A stretch of DNA of 42,225 nt from Pseudomonadota bacterium (lineage in GTDB: Bacteria > Pseudomonadota > Gammaproteobacteria > Burkholderiales > JAKAFK01). Of this stretch, positions 11,366 through 22,206 are shown piece by piece. The position numbers and the translations under genes were made by a program. The notes under the pieces were generated by a model. It was not told the origin of the DNA. It did no database searches and saw nothing but the letters and a program-made list of their open reading frames with translations. Within the stretch, counting starts at the first letter, position 1. Each line of letters starts with the position of its first letter. The stretch is from positions 1 to 42,225 of the forward strand of contig JAKAFK010000027.1 of the NCBI GenBank assembly GCA_021817985.1, in the 5' to 3' direction.

Positions 11366-11815
11366 TCACGGTTCCCCGGGCGTCGCCCCGTCCCCATGAT
11401 GGCCTATCATGGATTCCAAGGCTTGTTTCAAAGACGAGGCCGGAAGGGTGGCCGCAAGGGTCCGCAGGGCCGCAACCGCGTGAGGGGTGAGCGTGTGCGG
11501 CGGGCGTTGGGCGAGTGCCGCGCGGGGCTTGTCGAGGCGCACCTCGACCCGAAGGGCGCCCGCGCGAAGACCACGGCCTTCCATCTGCCGTTGAAGGGTG
11601 GGCAACTGCTGCCGCAGTCTTGCGGCGACTCCCCCGCTGGCGGCGAAAATGACGATGGCCTCCGCCGTGACATGGCCGATCCGGCAAAACGGTGCCAAGT
11701 CGGGTACGACGGCGCGGAGCGTTCGATTGGCCTCGTCGAGCCGACGGGCCGCCGCGACGAGTGCCGAAAGATTGGCGGACCCGTTGAACAGGTCGCTAAG
11801 CCGTTTGGCCGACAT
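11366..11815 (-). CDS. dciA: DUF721 protein, DciA-type replicative helicase operator
   Basis: Predicted DciA, the widespread protein that helps load or operate the replicative helicase in bacteria lacking DnaC or DnaI. The sequence beginning MSAKRLSDLFNGSANLSALV, then ARRLDEANRTLRAVVPDLAPFCRIGHVTAEAIVIFAASGGVAARLRQQLPTLQRQM, matches the DUF721 pattern: a helical start followed by a KH-like domain with the R..LP.L segment. The gene sits antisense between lpxC and secA, the place where Pseudomonas dciA is found as I recall. I use the ATG at 11815 (149 aa); an upstream in-frame TTG at 11902 would add 29 residues of poor-quality sequence. Confidence 0.85.
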   Translation of the reverse strand: MSAKRLSDLFNGSANLSALVAAARRLDEANRTLRAVVPDLAPFCRIGHVTAEAIVIFAASGGVAARLRQQLPTLQRQMEGRGLRAGALRVEVRLDKPRAALAQRPPHTLTPHAVAALRTLAATLPASSLKQALESMIGHHGDGATPGEP

Positions 11816-11914
11816 GGCAGTCCCGGGCAAAAGGTTGAGGAGCAAGGCACTCGCAGGGGGGCGATCAGCGGGTTGCCAGGCCGCCTCGCGTGCTTGAGGC
11901 AAGACGGCGGCACT

Positions 11915-11923
11915 ATTATGGCA
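11915..11923 (-). promoter_or_regulatory. candidate extended -10 promoter for dciA
   Basis: On the minus strand TGCCATAAT gives an extended -10 (TGn plus CATAAT) about 100 nt upstream of the dciA ATG. Initiation would fall near 11908, which favours the ATG at 11815 over the TTG at 11902, which would be almost leaderless. No clear -35. Confidence 0.4.
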
Positions 11924-11975
11924 TGTCCTGCGCCGCGGGGCGGCGATAACCCGCGCCGTCAGTCCGTGAAGCCTC

Positions 11976-12009
11976 TGTTTGTGTTAATATAACTTGATTT
12001 TATTGTTAC
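11976..12009 (+). promoter_or_regulatory. AT-rich patch, candidate secA promoter region
   Basis: This is the most AT-rich stretch in the 401-bp dciA-secA gap and stands out in GC-rich DNA. It includes TATAAC at 11988-11993, a plausible -10, but no good -35 at 16-18 bp. Transcription from here would give secA a leader of about 215 nt containing the hairpin at 12136-12171. The rest of the gap holds no gene I can support. Confidence 0.4.
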
Positions 12010-12135
12010 GACGAGGCGGCCTCCCGCCGCCGGGTGCGCGCCCTGACGAGCCGCTTCCGGATTGCTGCTGCGGCGCACTGAACCCGCGCGCGAGCTCGTG
12101 GTCCACTGAAAGGGTCGCGTCCATGCGCGACCTGA

Positions 12136-12171
12136 CCGAACGCCCCCGCGAGGTGCATCCAGGGGGCGTTC
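12136..12171 (+). promoter_or_regulatory. 11-bp perfect hairpin in the secA leader
   Basis: CGAACGCCCCC at 12136-12146 pairs perfectly with GGGGGCGTTCG at 12161-12171 around a 14-nt loop, 45 nt before the secA start. No T-run follows, so it is not a standard terminator. It could be an RNA structure affecting secA expression or a binding-site dyad. Confidence 0.5.
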
Positions 12172-12186
12172 GCGCGTAGGCCCTTG

Positions 12187-12208
12187 AGAAATGCTGATTT
12201 CTGAAATC
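12187..12208 (+). promoter_or_regulatory. mutually exclusive small hairpins at the secA ribosome site
   Basis: AGAAAT (12187-12192) can pair with ATTTCT (12197-12202). Alternatively GATTTC (12196-12201) can fold on GAAATC (12203-12208). Both cannot form together. The ribosome site before the ATG at 12217 is weak (only GAGA at 12209-12212), so local structure could matter for initiation. Inference. Confidence 0.3.
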
Positions 12209-12216
12209 GAGATCCG

Positions 12217-14937
<2,721 letters not shown>

Positions 14938-14994
14938 CGCGAGGCCAGGGTTGCGCGTGCCCGCGGCGCCCTTGTCTCCCCGGAGGACGCGATC

Positions 14995-16224
14995 ATGCCT
15001 GTAAACCTGACGGCTCCCGAACCGGGAGCGCTGCTGCCCATCGCGGGCTTGCGCCTGGGCATTGCCCAGGCGGGCATCAAGAAGCCGAACCGTGACGATC
15101 TCCTAGTCATGGCGCTGGACGAGGGCGCGCGGGTGGCGGGCGTCTTCACGCAAAACCGCTTCTGCGCCGCTCCGGTCACGGTCGCCCGCGCGCACCTTGC
15201 AGGGGGACACCCCATCCGCGCACTGGTGGTCAACACCGGCAACGCCAATGCCGGGACCGGCGAGGCGGGCCTCGCGGCGGCCCGCGCGACGTGCGGCGAG
15301 CTCGCCGCTCTCCTGGGCTGCGAGCCTTATCAGGTGCTGCCGTTTTCCACGGGCGTGATCATGGAAATCCTGCCCGCGGAGCGCATCTGCGCGAGCCTGC
15401 CGGCCTGCGTCGCAGACTTGGCCAACGACCGCTGGCTGAAGGCGGCGCACGCCATCATGACGACCGATCTGGTTCCCAAGGGGCTGTCCAAGCAGATCAC
15501 CCTGGCCGGCGCCACGGTGACGGTCACGGGTATCGCCAAGGGGTCCGGCATGATCCATCCGAACATGGCCACCATGCTGGGCTTCCTCGCCACCGATGCT
15601 CGCGTGTCCCAGGACCTGTTGGAGCGCATGCTGCGCCATGCGGTCAAGCTGTCTTTCAACCGCGTCACCGTGGACGGCGATACCTCGACCAACGACGCCT
15701 GCGTGATGATCGCCACCGGCCGGGCCGACATGCCCGAGATCACGGAGCTGGGCGGGCACGAGTACATCGCCTTGCAAAGCGCCATCACAGAGGTGGCCAT
15801 CGCGCTGGCGCAGTCGATTGTGCGCGACGGGGAGGGGGCGACCAAGTTCATCACGATCCGGGTCTGCGGCGGCAAAAGCGCGGACGAAGTGAGCCGGGTC
15901 GCTTATGCGATCGCCCACTCGCCGCTGGTCAAGACCGCGTTCTTCGCCTCGGATCCTAATCTGGGCCGCATTCTGGCGGCGATTGGCTACGCCGGCGTGC
16001 CCGAACTCGAGGTCGACAAGATTCGGATGTATCTGGGGGACGTGCTGGTCGCGCAGCATGGGGGGCGTGCGCCGAGCTATCGCGAGGAGGACGGGCAGCG
16101 GATCATGCGCGAGGAGGAGATCACGGTGCGCGTCGAGCTTGAGCGCGGCACGCACTCGACCACCGTCTGGACCTGTGACTTCTCCTACGACTATGTGAAG
16201 ATCAATGCCGAGTACCGCACCTAA
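14995..16224 (+). CDS. argJ: ArgJ, ornithine acetyltransferase / N-acetylglutamate synthase
   Basis: Cytoplasmic arginine-pathway enzyme that recycles the acetyl group from N-acetylornithine to glutamate. The 409-residue precursor cleaves itself: [14 protein letters not shown] holds the site between A192 and T193, and Thr193 becomes the nucleophile of the new beta subunit. Other family marks are [44 protein letters not shown] and [16 protein letters not shown]. Whether it is mono- or bifunctional (also using acetyl-CoA) cannot be told from sequence alone. Its last 20 bp overlap the next gene. Confidence 0.96.
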   Translation: MPVNLTAPEPGALLPIAGLRLGIAQAGIKKPNRDDLLVMALDEGARVAGVFTQNRFCAAPVTVARAHLAGGHPIRALVVNTGNANAGTGEAGLAAARATCGELAALLGCEPYQVLPFSTGVIMEILPAERICASLPACVADLANDRWLKAAHAIMTTDLVPKGLSKQITLAGATVTVTGIAKGSGMIHPNMATMLGFLATDARVSQDLLERMLRHAVKLSFNRVTVDGDTSTNDACVMIATGRADMPEITELGGHEYIALQSAITEVAIALAQSIVRDGEGATKFITIRVCGGKSADEVSRVAYAIAHSPLVKTAFFASDPNLGRILAAIGYAGVPELEVDKIRMYLGDVLVAQHGGRAPSYREEDGQRIMREEEITVRVELERGTHSTTVWTCDFSYDYVKINAEYRT

Positions 16225-17137
16225 GGCGCCGCGCCCCGAGCGCGCCCCGGCGGACGGGTGGCCGTCCGCCCTGGATGCCTTCTTGCAGCGCGCCGGGCAG
16301 CTCCTTGACCGGATCGAGGCGATGAGCTTCGCACCCTGCGCGGTTCCAGACTTTGCCGGCCACACGGCCTTCCGCTGGCGTCGCCAGGAGCGCGGCGGAT
16401 CCCTCCAGGCAGTTGCCCATCCGCATCATATCCGGCTGGACGATCTGTGCGGCATCGAAGCGCAAAAGCGCCGCGTGGACGAGAATACGCGCCAGTTCCT
16501 GGAAGGATGGCCGGCCAACAACGTGCTCCTCACCGGTGCGCGGGGCACCGGAAAGTCCTCGCTGGTGAAGGCACTGCTCAACGAATACGCCGGCCGGGGG
16601 CTTCGCCTCATCGAGGTGGACCGGCAGGACCTCACCGACCTGCCGGACATCGTGGCGCTGATCGGCGCCCGCCCCGAACGCTTCATCGTTTTCTGCGACG
16701 ATCTTTCGTTCGAGGCCGCCGAGCCCGGCTACAAGGCGCTGAAGGTGGCGCTGGACGGGTCGATCGCCTCGCCCTCCGAGAACGTCCTGATCTACGCGAC
16801 CTCCAACCGGCGCCACCTGATGCCGGAGTATATGGCAGAGAATCTCGAGACGCGCCACGTCGGCGAGGAGGTCCATCCGAGCGAGGGCGTGGAGGAGAAG
16901 ATCTCGCTCTCCGAGCGCTTCGGCCTGTGGGTGTCGTTCTATCCGTTCGACCAGGAGTCGTACCTGGCCATCGTCGAGCACTGCGCGCGCAAGCTTCGGG
17001 TGCCCGCCCGCGCGCGCAAAGCGATGCGCGAAGCCGCGCTGCAGTGGGCGCTCGCGCGCGGCTCGCGCAGCGGGCGCGCCGCCTGGCAGTTCGCGCGCGA
17101 CTATGCGGGACGGCTGCGGCTCGGCGCGCGCAAATGA
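16205..17137 (+). CDS. DUF815-family AAA+ ATPase
   Basis: A P-loop ATPase of the DUF815 family with no established function. In the 310-residue product, Walker A is GARGTGKS at 111-118, Walker B is [12 protein letters not shown] (about 159-170), and the sensor-like [15 protein letters not shown] follows. The [25 protein letters not shown] segment is a family hallmark. The N-terminal 80 residues are less conserved. It starts within argJ (20-bp overlap) and shares ATGA with the Nudix gene, so it should be made with them; the argJ-DUF815-nudix order recurs in proteobacteria as I recall. Confidence 0.9.
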   Translation: MPSTAPKAPRPERAPADGWPSALDAFLQRAGQLLDRIEAMSFAPCAVPDFAGHTAFRWRRQERGGSLQAVAHPHHIRLDDLCGIEAQKRRVDENTRQFLEGWPANNVLLTGARGTGKSSLVKALLNEYAGRGLRLIEVDRQDLTDLPDIVALIGARPERFIVFCDDLSFEAAEPGYKALKVALDGSIASPSENVLIYATSNRRHLMPEYMAENLETRHVGEEVHPSEGVEEKISLSERFGLWVSFYPFDQESYLAIVEHCARKLRVPARARKAMREAALQWALARGSRSGRAAWQFARDYAGRLRLGARK

Positions 17138-18108
17138 GCACAGGCGGCCCCATCGATGTCGCGGCCGCGATCGTGGAGCGCTCCGACGGCCGCGTCCTGC
17201 TCGCCCGACGCCCGGAAGGCAAGGCCTACGCCGGCTTTTGGGAATTTCCCGGAGGCAAGTTCGAGCCTGGGGAGGGGGCGCAGCACGCACTTGCGCGCGA
17301 GCTCGAGGAAGAACTGGGCATCCGGGTCAAGACCGCGTATCCCTGGGTGACCCGGGTATTCGCCTATCCCCACGCCACGGTGAGACTGCATTTCCATCGG
17401 GTCGTCGATTGGGCGGGCGAGCCGTTCGGACGGGAGCATCAGATGCTCTCCTGGCAACGCCTCGACGCCCTGGACATCGCGCCGCTGCTGCCGGCCAACC
17501 AGCCCATCGTGCATGCGCTGCAATTGCCTCTCGAGTACGGCGTGAGCGCGGCCGCGGGCATGGGGGTGGCGCCCTTCCTGCGCGCCCTGGACCGCGCGTT
17601 GATCGGGGGACTGCGTCTGATCCAGGTTCGCGAGCCCGGCTGGGACCGCGATCGCATCGAGCGGCTGACCCGCGAGGTGGCGAGCCGCGCGCGAGAGCAC
17701 GGGGCGCAGGTCGTTCTCAATGGCGACGCGGGCTTGGCGCACGCCCTCGGGCTTGATGGGATCCATCTTCCGGCCCGCTCGCTTGCTACCCTCGAAGAGC
17801 GGCCCGATTTCGCCTACTGCGGGGCCTCGACGCATGATCGCGGGGAATTGGCGCGGGCGGCCGCGCTCGATCTTGATTATGTCGTCCTCGGTCCGGTCCG
17901 CGAGACCGCCACCCATCCGGGCCAGGCCGGCCTAGGCTGGGAGGCCTTCGCCGATCTCGCCCGGGATTGTCCGATGCCTGTCTATGCGATCGGGGGCTTG
18001 GGGCATGAAGATCTGGTGCGTGCGCGTGCGGCGGGCGCGCATGGCGTGGCGATGCTGCGGGGGGCGTGGGCGAATGCCGTCGGTGCGCGCGGGCAGGAAC
18101 GCCCATGA
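17134..18108 (+). CDS. Nudix hydrolase fused to a ThiE/TenI-like domain
   Basis: Two-domain protein of 324 residues. Residues 1-125 are a MutT-type Nudix hydrolase with an intact Nudix box at 41-63 (G41, E47, R55-E56, E59-E60, G62), predicted to clean oxidised nucleotides such as 8-oxo-dGTP. Residues 130-324 form a TIM-barrel domain like thiamine-phosphate synthase or TenI: LIQVREP, DGIHLPARS, YCGASTHDRGEL, YVVLGPVRETATHPGQ, YAIGGL. The usual NDR motif reads NGDAG and the usual TxTK Lys position is His, so thiamine synthesis is doubtful. The fusion itself is a known architecture in proteobacteria. Coupled by ATGA at both ends. Confidence 0.9.
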   Translation: MSTGGPIDVAAAIVERSDGRVLLARRPEGKAYAGFWEFPGGKFEPGEGAQHALARELEEELGIRVKTAYPWVTRVFAYPHATVRLHFHRVVDWAGEPFGREHQMLSWQRLDALDIAPLLPANQPIVHALQLPLEYGVSAAAGMGVAPFLRALDRALIGGLRLIQVREPGWDRDRIERLTREVASRAREHGAQVVLNGDAGLAHALGLDGIHLPARSLATLEERPDFAYCGASTHDRGELARAAALDLDYVVLGPVRETATHPGQAGLGWEAFADLARDCPMPVYAIGGLGHEDLVRARAAGAHGVAMLRGAWANAVGARGQERP

Positions 18109-18521
18109 GGCCGGCGATGCTTTTCGTCTTGGGCGCGGCCCTTGCCTTGGGCTATGCGATGGTTCACCATGCGTGGACCAAGCCCGCGCGAGTCGTTCAC
18201 GCGACGTGCCCGGACATCACGCGAGGCTGTGCGATCGGGACGCCCGGACACCCGGTCCGGGTACGCTTCTCGCATCGGCCCGGCGTGCTCGTGCCCGTGG
18301 ATCTGGAGGTCGTTGCGCCGGCGGTCCGGCAGGCCCAAGCGCAATTTTCCATGGTCGGCATGGACATGGGGCCCAACCGCTATCGGCTCCTGCCGGCGGG
18401 GCCGGGACGCTTCGTCGGGCACATCCTGCTGCCCGCGTGCGTGGCCGGCCGTAGCGACTGGATTCTTACCCTCGATCTCGACGGACGCCGGACGGCGATT
18501 CCCTTTTCGGTCACGCGGTGA
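18105..18521 (+). CDS. small membrane-anchored periplasmic protein, FixH/YtkA-like (tentative)
   Basis: Product of 138 residues, coupled to the Nudix-ThiE gene by ATGA. A hydrophobic N-terminal segment (about residues 3-20) looks like an uncleaved anchor or signal, with the rest predicted periplasmic and beta-rich. Notable residues are C35, C42 and C112, and a Met cluster M83, M86, M88 in FSMVGMDMGPNRYRL, followed by LPACVAGRSDWILTLDLDG. This pattern recalls FixH/YtkA-like immunoglobulin-fold domains linked to copper handling, but the resemblance is by eye only. Start chosen at the ATGA overlap, which excludes a short Arg/Cys-rich extension. Confidence 0.75.
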   Translation: MRPAMLFVLGAALALGYAMVHHAWTKPARVVHATCPDITRGCAIGTPGHPVRVRFSHRPGVLVPVDLEVVAPAVRQAQAQFSMVGMDMGPNRYRLLPAGPGRFVGHILLPACVAGRSDWILTLDLDGRRTAIPFSVTR

Positions 18522-18551
18522 GGCCTGCCCGGAAGCGGGACGGCTCGCCCT

Positions 18552-19289
18552 TCAGCGCAACGCGTAGCCATCGGCGTCCTTGCCACGAACGCGACGCCAC
18601 CAGACTTGCAGGTTGGCCCGGTTGGCCACCACGATGAAGACCTTGCGCAGCTTCCCCTCGGGCGCGGTGATCGGTGCGACGCCGTGCCATGAATGGGGCG
18701 TGCGCTGGAAGATGAAGCTTTGGTTGCCCAGGATCGCGGAGGCCGCGACGGTGCGGAAGTCGCCGAAATCGGGCGCGGAATGGGCGGGGAAATGGCCTGC
18801 GTCGTCCAGGACGAGCGTCTGGCCTCCCCAGGCGGGATCCCAGTCCGACGGCGTGTTGAAGTAAAAGATGTGGGAGCCGATCTTGCGGCTCGCGTCGGTG
18901 TGCGGGGAAACCGAACCGCCTCGCGGCGCATAGTGCCAGTGCATGGTCAGCGTGAAGCGCTGCCCCGGGTCCATCCCATGCAGGCGGCGCAAGAATGACT
19001 GGTAGTCCGGCCCATGCAGCTCCGCGATGAACGCCCGCCACGCCGGACTGATCTGCGCGTCCAGGGCGGGCCGGTATTGCAGCGCATAGCGATCATGGCT
19101 CGCCTGCCCGTGGCCGCGTGCCTTTCGGAATTCCGGGGTCAGGAGGGAAACGTCGGGGGCCGAGTCCGCCAGACGCTGGAAGCCGTCGGCCGTCAGGAAG
19201 CCCTGAACATTCGCCCACGGAAAAGGTTGGACGGATTGGAAGGATTGGGCGTCCATTTCCGTCATGCGCGCGCGATCAATATATGACAT
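18552..19289 (-). CDS. 2-oxoglutarate/Fe(II) oxygenase-like protein
   Basis: Predicted non-haem iron dioxygenase of 245 residues; substrate unknown. The jelly-roll markers are HWHYAPRGGSVSPHTDASRKIGSH (cut here at H130 and D132 as the HxD pair), WGGQTLVLDD, a distal His in SWHGV (H202), and R215 in LRKVF as a likely 2-oxoglutarate contact. Longest start is 19289. In-frame ATGs at 19265 and 19256 are credible, because a minus-strand promoter overlaps the first eight codons. It is convergent with the 18105 gene and stands apart from yacG by over 200 bp, so it is probably an independent unit. Confidence 0.82.
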   Translation of the reverse strand: MSYIDRARMTEMDAQSFQSVQPFPWANVQGFLTADGFQRLADSAPDVSLLTPEFRKARGHGQASHDRYALQYRPALDAQISPAWRAFIAELHGPDYQSFLRRLHGMDPGQRFTLTMHWHYAPRGGSVSPHTDASRKIGSHIFYFNTPSDWDPAWGGQTLVLDDAGHFPAHSAPDFGDFRTVAASAILGNQSFIFQRTPHSWHGVAPITAPEGKLRKVFIVVANRANLQVWWRRVRGKDADGYALR

Positions 19290-19308
19290 GCCGATGGCCT
19301 ATCTTCAA
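19280..19308 (-). promoter_or_regulatory. candidate sigma-70 promoter for the 2OG oxygenase
   Basis: On the minus strand TTGAAG (-35) and CATATA (-10) are spaced 17 bp. The start point would fall near 19273, so if real the protein would begin at the ATG at 19265 or 19256 rather than 19289. The 19290-19514 stretch upstream shows no gene. Confidence 0.45.
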
Positions 19309-19514
19309 TACGGATATTGGAATCGTTATGTCGCAAGTCTAGCGCATTTGCGTCGAGGTGTGGCCTTCGTTTGTCAGCCGCCCATGGCGAAGCGCCGTCC
19401 AACCCCGCGCGAGCCTGGCGGGCTCCTCGTCGGAGCCCTCGATCAGGCCGTGAGGCCGGCGTTCCCGGGCGGCCAGGGCCTTTCAGGGCGTGTTCGAAGC
19501 GCTCTCGCGGCCCC

Positions 19515-19712
19515 CTAGTTGCCGGAGGGCGTGTCGTCGGCGGGAAGGGGCAGTTCCTGTGCGAGGGGGATGGCGTAGCGGTCCTGCGCCCATTGTCCGA
19601 GGTCGATGAGCTTGCACCGCTCCGAGCAGAACGGGCGCGAGCGATTGTCCGGATCCCAGGGGGAAAGGCGGCCACAGGTGGGACAGGGGACGAGGCGTCT
19701 GGGCGGCTTCAT
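19515..19712 (-). CDS. yacG: YacG, zinc-binding DNA gyrase inhibitor
   Basis: Small zinc protein of 65 residues that binds GyrB and inhibits gyrase in E. coli. The four zinc cysteines C10, C13, C29 and C33 are in place (CPTCG and FCSERCKLIDLGQW), with the usual DLGQWAxxxYAIP segment after them. Length is typical. It lies 30 bp after zapD in the same direction and closes the pilBCD-coaE-zapD-yacG run, a common arrangement. Confidence 0.95.
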   Translation of the reverse strand: MKPPRRLVPCPTCGRLSPWDPDNRSRPFCSERCKLIDLGQWAQDRYAIPLAQELPLPADDTPSGN

Positions 19713-19742
19713 CGTTCGCAGGGAGGGCTTTGGGCAGGTGGG

Positions 19743-20498
19743 TTACAGGTTGCAGAAGAACAGATCGAACGCGACGTCGCGATCGCACACGCGGTGGCGC
19801 TGGGTGCCTTCCAAGGTGGTGAACCGGACGTTGATCATGTATTTGTTGGCGCTGATTTCGGGAATGCAGGGCAAGGTGTGGTCGAGGCTGATGCGCAGCA
19901 TCTGCGCCAGGCGTCCGGCCAACATCTGCTGGTAGACGCCGCTGCGCGCGACGAGGTGGCTGACCCGGCCGCTCTCGCGCAGCACCCGGAGCACGATGCC
20001 CAAGCCTTCGTAGATCGGCAGCATGGGTGCGATCCACTCGGACAGCTCTTGGCGCCGCAGCATCTGGTCCTGGTGCAGCCAGAAATGGTAGGTGGGCAAG
20101 TCGAACTCGCACACCCCCCCGGGGATCCCGGTGCGCTGCTTGATGCTCATGAGCCAGTCGTTCTCGCGCAGGTGCTGCCCGACCTTGCCGGGCATGCCGC
20201 GCAGCCCCGCCAGTGTGCGGTCGACGTCGGAGAGCAGATCGTGCAACGCGTCCTCGGCGACGTCCGGGTTGTTGCGCAGGGCCTCCAGAACGGCTTTCTG
20301 CCGCTCCAGTTCCTGCAGCAGGTCCGATTTCAGGTCTCCGCGGCTGGCGGCTTCGAGGATTTCGAACAGGGAGAGAATGGCCACATGGTGTTCAAGGCTG
20401 CCCGTCAACGCCGAGAAGTGCCGAAACTTGTCGTACAAGTCTTCCAGGCGCAGCAGCGTGCGGATGCGCTCGTTGAGGGGATATTCGTAGCTAATCAC
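19743..20498 (-). CDS. zapD: ZapD, FtsZ-bundling protein
   Basis: Cytoplasmic protein that cross-links FtsZ filaments and supports Z-ring assembly. The 251-residue product shows the family pattern: YEYPLNERIRTLLRLEDLYDKF at its start (seen in two parts), SLFEILEAASRGDLKSDLLQELERQK, WLHQDQMLRRQELSEW, and the C-terminal ISANKYMINVRF. The start codon is GTG at 20498 and no clear ribosome site is seen upstream. It is the second division gene group in this window, far from ftsZ. A 160-bp gap with AT-rich patches separates it from coaE and may hold its promoter. Confidence 0.95.
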   Translation of the reverse strand: MISYEYPLNERIRTLLRLEDLYDKFRHFSALTGSLEHHVAILSLFEILEAASRGDLKSDLLQELERQKAVLEALRNNPDVAEDALHDLLSDVDRTLAGLRGMPGKVGQHLRENDWLMSIKQRTGIPGGVCEFDLPTYHFWLHQDQMLRRQELSEWIAPMLPIYEGLGIVLRVLRESGRVSHLVARSGVYQQMLAGRLAQMLRISLDHTLPCIPEISANKYMINVRFTTLEGTQRHRVCDRDVAFDLFFCNL

Positions 20499-20658
20499 GA
20501 GCCGATGTTCTGCGCATTGAGGTGAGGGCCTTCCGCCGGCTCAAGGTACCGGGCAGAGTCGGCACGATATTCGGAAATGCCTGTAACGATAATGGAAATC
20601 TCCCACAAGCGCAAATATTTAGCATCAAAAAGACCCCGGTGCCCGTCACGCGCCCTCG

Positions 20659-21258
20659 CTAATGCGCGCGCGCCAGGTAATCCGCGTGCAGGTGCTCGAC
20701 CTGTTCGGCGAGGGTGTGCGTCCCGCCGCTGTTGTCGATGATGTCGTCGGCTGCCGCGAGCCGCTGTGCCCGCGTCCACTGATGGGCCCGGATCGCCGCT
20801 ATGGTCCCAGGCGATAGCCCGCGGCGCGTCGCAAGCCGCTCGACTTGCTGCTCTTCCGTGCAATCCACCACCAGCGTTCGGTCCACGAGGTGATGGTAGG
20901 CGCCGGTTTCGAACAGCAAAGGCACGACGATCACGGCATAAGGCGCGCGAAGCAGTGCCAGGCGGCGGGTCACCTCGTCGCGGATGAGTGGGTGCAGCAG
21001 CGCCTCCAGCCGCTTCAAGGCGCCCTCATCGGCGAATACATGCTCGCGCAGGCGTGCCCTGTCGACGGCGCCGTCCGGCCTCATGTAGGCGGGGCCGAAT
21101 CCGGCTTCGATGCGCACGGCGCCCAAGCCCCCCGCCCCGGTGAGTTCGTGGGCGATGGCGTCGGTGTCGACGATCCCGGCGCCCAGCCGTTCGAACAGGG
21201 CGGCCACGGTGCTTTTCCCGCAGCCGATGCCGCCCGTCAAGCCGATAGTGTAGACCAT
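20659..21258 (-). CDS. coaE: CoaE, dephospho-CoA kinase
   Basis: Last step of coenzyme A synthesis, phosphorylating the 3'-OH of dephospho-CoA. The 199-residue product begins MVYTIGLTGGIGCGKSTV, with the P-loop at 9-17, then DTDAIAHELT, HPLIRDEV, VPLLFETG and DNSGG near the end, all conserved. The frame is open far upstream inside pilD, but the ATG at 21258, 11 bp after the pilD stop, gives the correct family length. Co-transcription with pilD is likely. Confidence 0.96.
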   Translation of the reverse strand: MVYTIGLTGGIGCGKSTVAALFERLGAGIVDTDAIAHELTGAGGLGAVRIEAGFGPAYMRPDGAVDRARLREHVFADEGALKRLEALLHPLIRDEVTRRLALLRAPYAVIVVPLLFETGAYHHLVDRTLVVDCTEEQQVERLATRRGLSPGTIAAIRAHQWTRAQRLAAADDIIDNSGGTHTLAEQVEHLHADYLARAH

Positions 21259-21269
21259 CTGCGTGCCGC

Positions 21270-22136
21270 TCACCCGCCCAGATAGGCGCGGGTGAGGGCG
21301 GCGCCCCACAGCAGGGCCACGAAGCCGCCCGCCGCCAGGTAGGGACCGAACGGGATGGGAATTTGGCGCCCGCGTTTGGCAATGGCGATCAGGGCCACGC
21401 CCACGATCGCACCGGTGATCGACGACAGGAGGATGACGAGAGGCAGCATCCGCCAGCCCAGCCAGGCGCCGATGGCGGCCAGCAGCTTGAAATCGCCGAA
21501 TCCCATGCCATCCTTGCCGGTCGCGAGCTTGAACAGCCAATAGATCGACCACAGCGTCAGATAGCCCGCGACGGCGCCGATCACGGCCGCCCGCAGCGGG
21601 ACGAAGACCCCCCACAGGTTGACCAGGAGGCCCGCCCACAGCAAGGGCTGCGTGATGCTGTCAGGCAGCAGTTGGGTGTCGAAGTCGATGACGCTCAGGG
21701 CAATGAGCGCGAAGACGAAGAGCATCGCCGCCACGGCCGTGACGCCGAAGCCGAAGTGGGCGGCCAGGTAGCCGGCGGCGGCCGCACAGGCGATCTCGAC
21801 GGCAGGATAGCGGAAACTGATCGGGGTGCGGCAGCCGGCGCAGCGGCCACGCAGCCAGAGATAGCTCAAGACGGGGATGTTTTCCCATGCCCCGATGGGG
21901 CGATGGCAGGAAGGGCATGCCGAGCGCGGCACGACGAGGTTGTAGGGTGCCGCGAGCGGCCCGGCTGCCGCCGTCTGCTCGTTGAGGGCGCCGCATTGGG
22001 CGGCCCATTCGCGTTCCAGCATCCTGGGCAGGCGGTGAATCACGACATTGAGAAAGCTGCCGATCATCAAGCCGACCAAGGCGCTCAGCCCGACGAACGC
22101 GTGGCTGTCCTGTCTGAGTAGGTCCAATAGGGTCAT
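21270..22136 (-). CDS. pilD: PilD, type IV prepilin peptidase / N-methyltransferase
   Basis: Bifunctional membrane enzyme that removes the prepilin leader and methylates the new N-terminal residue. The 288-residue product has a cytoplasmic zinc-binding loop with C74, C77, C99 and C102 (the methyltransferase part). The two catalytic aspartate regions are IDFDTQLLPD (about 150-159) and GMGFGDFK (D215). About eight membrane segments are visible. Start at ATG 22136 places MIGSFLNVVIHRLP in its usual position; an in-frame upstream extension lacks family character. It follows pilC by 70 bp. Confidence 0.96.
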   Translation of the reverse strand: MTLLDLLRQDSHAFVGLSALVGLMIGSFLNVVIHRLPRMLEREWAAQCGALNEQTAAAGPLAAPYNLVVPRSACPSCHRPIGAWENIPVLSYLWLRGRCAGCRTPISFRYPAVEIACAAAAGYLAAHFGFGVTAVAAMLFVFALIALSVIDFDTQLLPDSITQPLLWAGLLVNLWGVFVPLRAAVIGAVAGYLTLWSIYWLFKLATGKDGMGFGDFKLLAAIGAWLGWRMLPLVILLSSITGAIVGVALIAIAKRGRQIPIPFGPYLAAGGFVALLWGAALTRAYLGG

Positions 22137-22206
22137 AGGCCGACCAGGTTCCCTTATCGTTGCCCAAGGGCCGCGCACGGTCCTCGAAGCTGCGCGGGCC
22201 CGGCCG

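Noticed and set aside
11994-12179. 61-codon frame with TTG start before secA, considered as a SecM-like arrest peptide
   Set aside because: It has only a short hydrophobic beginning, no signal sequence, no ribosome site and no recognisable arrest motif; part of it is the hairpin arms.
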